A DNA stretch of 64,000 nt, from positions 3,187-67,186 of the forward strand of contig JBKQSP010000026.1 in assembly GCA_052143575.1 (NCBI GenBank), written 5' to 3'. Under the pieces are notes generated by a model. That model was not told where the DNA came from. It ran no database searches and saw only the letters and a list, made by a program, of their open reading frames with translations. The position numbers were made by a program, and so were the translations under genes. Of this stretch, positions 62,395 through 64,000 are shown in pieces (positions within the stretch are counted from its first letter, which is position 1; each line of letters opens with the position of its first letter). The DNA comes from JAKACA01 sp052143575 (lineage in GTDB: Bacteria > Actinomycetota > Acidimicrobiia > Acidimicrobiales > Bog-793).

Positions 62395-63059
62395 GCCCGC
62401 CGGATGGGTCGGAGCCGGGGCACTCCGCCAGCCGGCCGCCCACAGAGCCTCCACCACGCCGCCGCCAACATCGCGCAGGTGAGCTCCGCCGCCTGCTCGC
62501 TGCCGATCCCGTCGACGTCGCCCCTCGGCTGCTCAACAAAGTGCTGGCCTGCGGCTCGGTCTCCGGCCGCATCGTGGAGGTGGAGGCCTACCGGGGAGGC
62601 GACGACCCTGCGTCGCACGCCTTCCGCGGCCCGACTGAGCGCAACGCCGTCATGTTCGGCCCCCCTGGGCATCTCTACGTCTACTTCACCTACGGCATGC
62701 ACCACTGCTGCAACGTCGTGTGCCAGCCGGCCGGCGTGGCCGGGGCCGTTCTCATCCGGGCGCTCGCACCCCTCACGGGCCTCGAGGCCATGGGCCGGCG
62801 GCGCCCAGGTGCCCGTCGGGAGCAGGATCTCTGTTCCGGCCCGGGCAAGCTCTGCCAGGCCATGGGGCTCGATCGCGCTGCCGACGGAGTGGATCTGCTC
62901 TCGAGGTCGAGCTCTGTACGGTTGCTGGATGACGGCATGGCTGAACCTGGGGCGGACGAGCTCGGCCACGGCCCCCGCATCGGCATCTGTGACCGGCTCA
63001 GCACGGCCGCTGCACCCTGGCGCTTCTGGGTGCTGAAGGAGCCGAACGTGTCGCGGTGA
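62391..63059 (+). CDS. 3-methyladenine DNA glycosylase (AAG/MPG family), start uncertain
   Basis: About 222 residues if read from the CTG at 62391. The alkyladenine glycosylase core is clear from 'LLAADPVDVAPRLLNKVLA': VEVEAYRGGDDPASHAFRGPTERNAVMFGPPGHLYVYFTYGMHHCCNVV, then GAVLIRAL and C-terminal RIGICDR. It excises alkylated purines. No ATG, GTG or TTG lies in frame between the argH stop region and the fold; the nearby ATG 62404 is in the wrong frame. A one-base error or CTG start is the likely explanation. Confidence 0.75.
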   Translation: MSPPDGSEPGHSASRPPTEPPPRRRQHRAGELRRLLAADPVDVAPRLLNKVLACGSVSGRIVEVEAYRGGDDPASHAFRGPTERNAVMFGPPGHLYVYFTYGMHHCCNVVCQPAGVAGAVLIRALAPLTGLEAMGRRRPGARREQDLCSGPGKLCQAMGLDRAADGVDLLSRSSSVRLLDDGMAEPGADELGHGPRIGICDRLSTAAAPWRFWVLKEPNVSR

Positions 63060-63197
63060 GGTTTCTCGGCGAAACCGCACGACCCGTCGCCGCGGCCGGA
63101 TACTGTGGCAACGTCACGTCGGTGTTGTACCTGCTCACCGGTGTCGCCAGCTGCCCTTTCCAGGCCGCCACGACGCTGCGCTGACCAGGGAGTGCAT

Positions 63198-63225
63198 TTG
63201 ACAGGATATGCGGCTCTGCTATTAT
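63198..63225 (+). promoter_or_regulatory. rRNA promoter P1
   Basis: -35 TTGACA at 63198-63203 and -10 TATTAT at 63220-63225 with a 16-bp spacer; the strongest sigma70-type promoter in the window, ~365 bp upstream of 16S rRNA. Transcription should start near 63232. Confidence 0.85.
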
Positions 63226-63235
63226 CAAGAGCCGC

Positions 63236-63381
63236 TCAGAGCGGGAATCTGCTCTGAACCGGCCCCCCTAGGCAGGCACTTCGCCTGCGGACGGGGGCCT
63301 CAAGGTGGGCACCTCCCTTCAGGGAAGCCTCGCCCGCCGAGCGCGGTGGCACCTCCTTCCGCAAGGAAGCGTGTCCCGCCG
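63236..63381 (+). other. rRNA leader with consecutive hairpins
   Basis: A TCAGAGC/GCTCTGA stem (63236-63257), a GGCCCCC...GGGGGCC outer stem with GCAGGC/GCCTGC inside (63261-63299), then two similar compound hairpins: GGTGGGC/GCCCGCC around TCCC/GGGA (63304-63338), and GGTGG/CCGCC around CTTCC/GGAAG (63345-63380). Further small stems lie after boxA (GCAACCG 63426-63432 with CGGTTGC 63455-63461). The 532-bp region 63060-63591 has no gene. Confidence 0.7.
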
Positions 63382-63383
63382 TC

Positions 63384-63394
63384 GCTCTTTGACA
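63384..63394 (+). promoter_or_regulatory. boxA-like antitermination site
   Basis: GCTCTTTGACA at 63384-63394 matches the boxA consensus TGCTCTTTAACA, placed in the leader ~200 nt before 16S as in many rrn operons; NusB/NusE should bind the RNA here. Confidence 0.75.
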
Positions 63395-63591
63395 ACGGAG
63401 AAGGAACAGCCAAAAATCAGTGCGGGCAACCGACTGTGCCCTTCGGGGTGCACGCGGTTGCTAGAAGTCAATGCATTGGAAAACGGACAACAAATTTCCG
63501 TTTCTGATGCCAGTCGGCAAAGGGGGACCGTTTCCCCGATGCCGGCTCTCCAGATCGAAGCACCGGGAAGGCAACTTCTTGGTGCGAGATC

Positions 63592-64000
<409 letters not shown>

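Noticed and set aside
63304..63381. T-box riboswitch in the rRNA leader because of GGTGGCACC
   Set aside because: No specifier loop or downstream aminoacyl gene; the motif lies in an rRNA leader and is better explained as a duplicated hairpin.

Overview
High-GC window in which genes are densely packed and many are joined by 4-bp ATGA/GTGA stop-start overlaps. A mycothiol synthase gene, F420-type deazaflavin chemistry, a Mycobacterium-like late steroid catabolism block and the start of a 16S rRNA gene at the right edge all point to an actinobacterium. The 16S 5' region looks most like class Acidimicrobiia, but that placement is inferred from reading and was not searched.

Region 1 (1-23167) is catabolic. 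It holds an aldehyde dehydrogenase, a deazaflavin-dependent nitroreductase (Ddn-like), an ABC exporter, and a set of genes matching the mycobacterial HIP pathway, which degrades the last two steroid rings: echA20-like (frameshifted in this sequence), ipdA, ipdB, an acyl-CoA synthetase like fadD3, several SDR dehydrogenases including an ipdF-like one, and, further right, a FadA6-type thiolase, a MaoC hydratase and an IpdC-like flavoprotein. No acyl-CoA dehydrogenase (FadE) is present in the window. Within this region also lie an MFS exporter, an HSL-type esterase, a 1191-residue zinc-ribbon / class III cyclase / AAA-type ATPase / TPR regulator, and an arginase-family ureohydrolase.

Region 2 (23250-33000) is envelope, lipid and regulation: an OafA-like acyltransferase with SGNH domain, a second acyl-CoA synthetase divergent from a TetR regulator, a nucleoside phosphorylase-like protein, a flippase-like membrane protein, an AI-2E family permease, a polyprenol-phosphate mannosyltransferase-like GT2 and an alpha/beta hydrolase.

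Region 3 (33049-54872) is core biosynthesis: menaquinone (menF, menG), histidine (hisC-hisD on the minus strand; hisB-hisH-hisA-hisF, a GroES-like gene and hisI on the plus strand), tryptophan (trpE, then trpC-trpF-trpB-trpA), plus endonuclease III, mycothiol synthase, RlmN, a YgfZ-type protein, a DMT-type transporter, a secreted polysaccharide deacetylase with lectin repeats, and an amidase. hisG, hisE, trpD and trpG are not in the window.

Region 4 (54953-63059) is an arginine cluster argC-B-D-F-R, then argG-argH, preceded by a tandem ARG-box operator. argJ, normally between argC and argB in Actinobacteria, is missing. A 3-methyladenine glycosylase gene follows.

Region 5 (63060-64000) is an rRNA operon start: a strong promoter, a leader with several hairpins including two tandem similar ones, a boxA-like antitermination site and the first ~409 nt of 16S rRNA.
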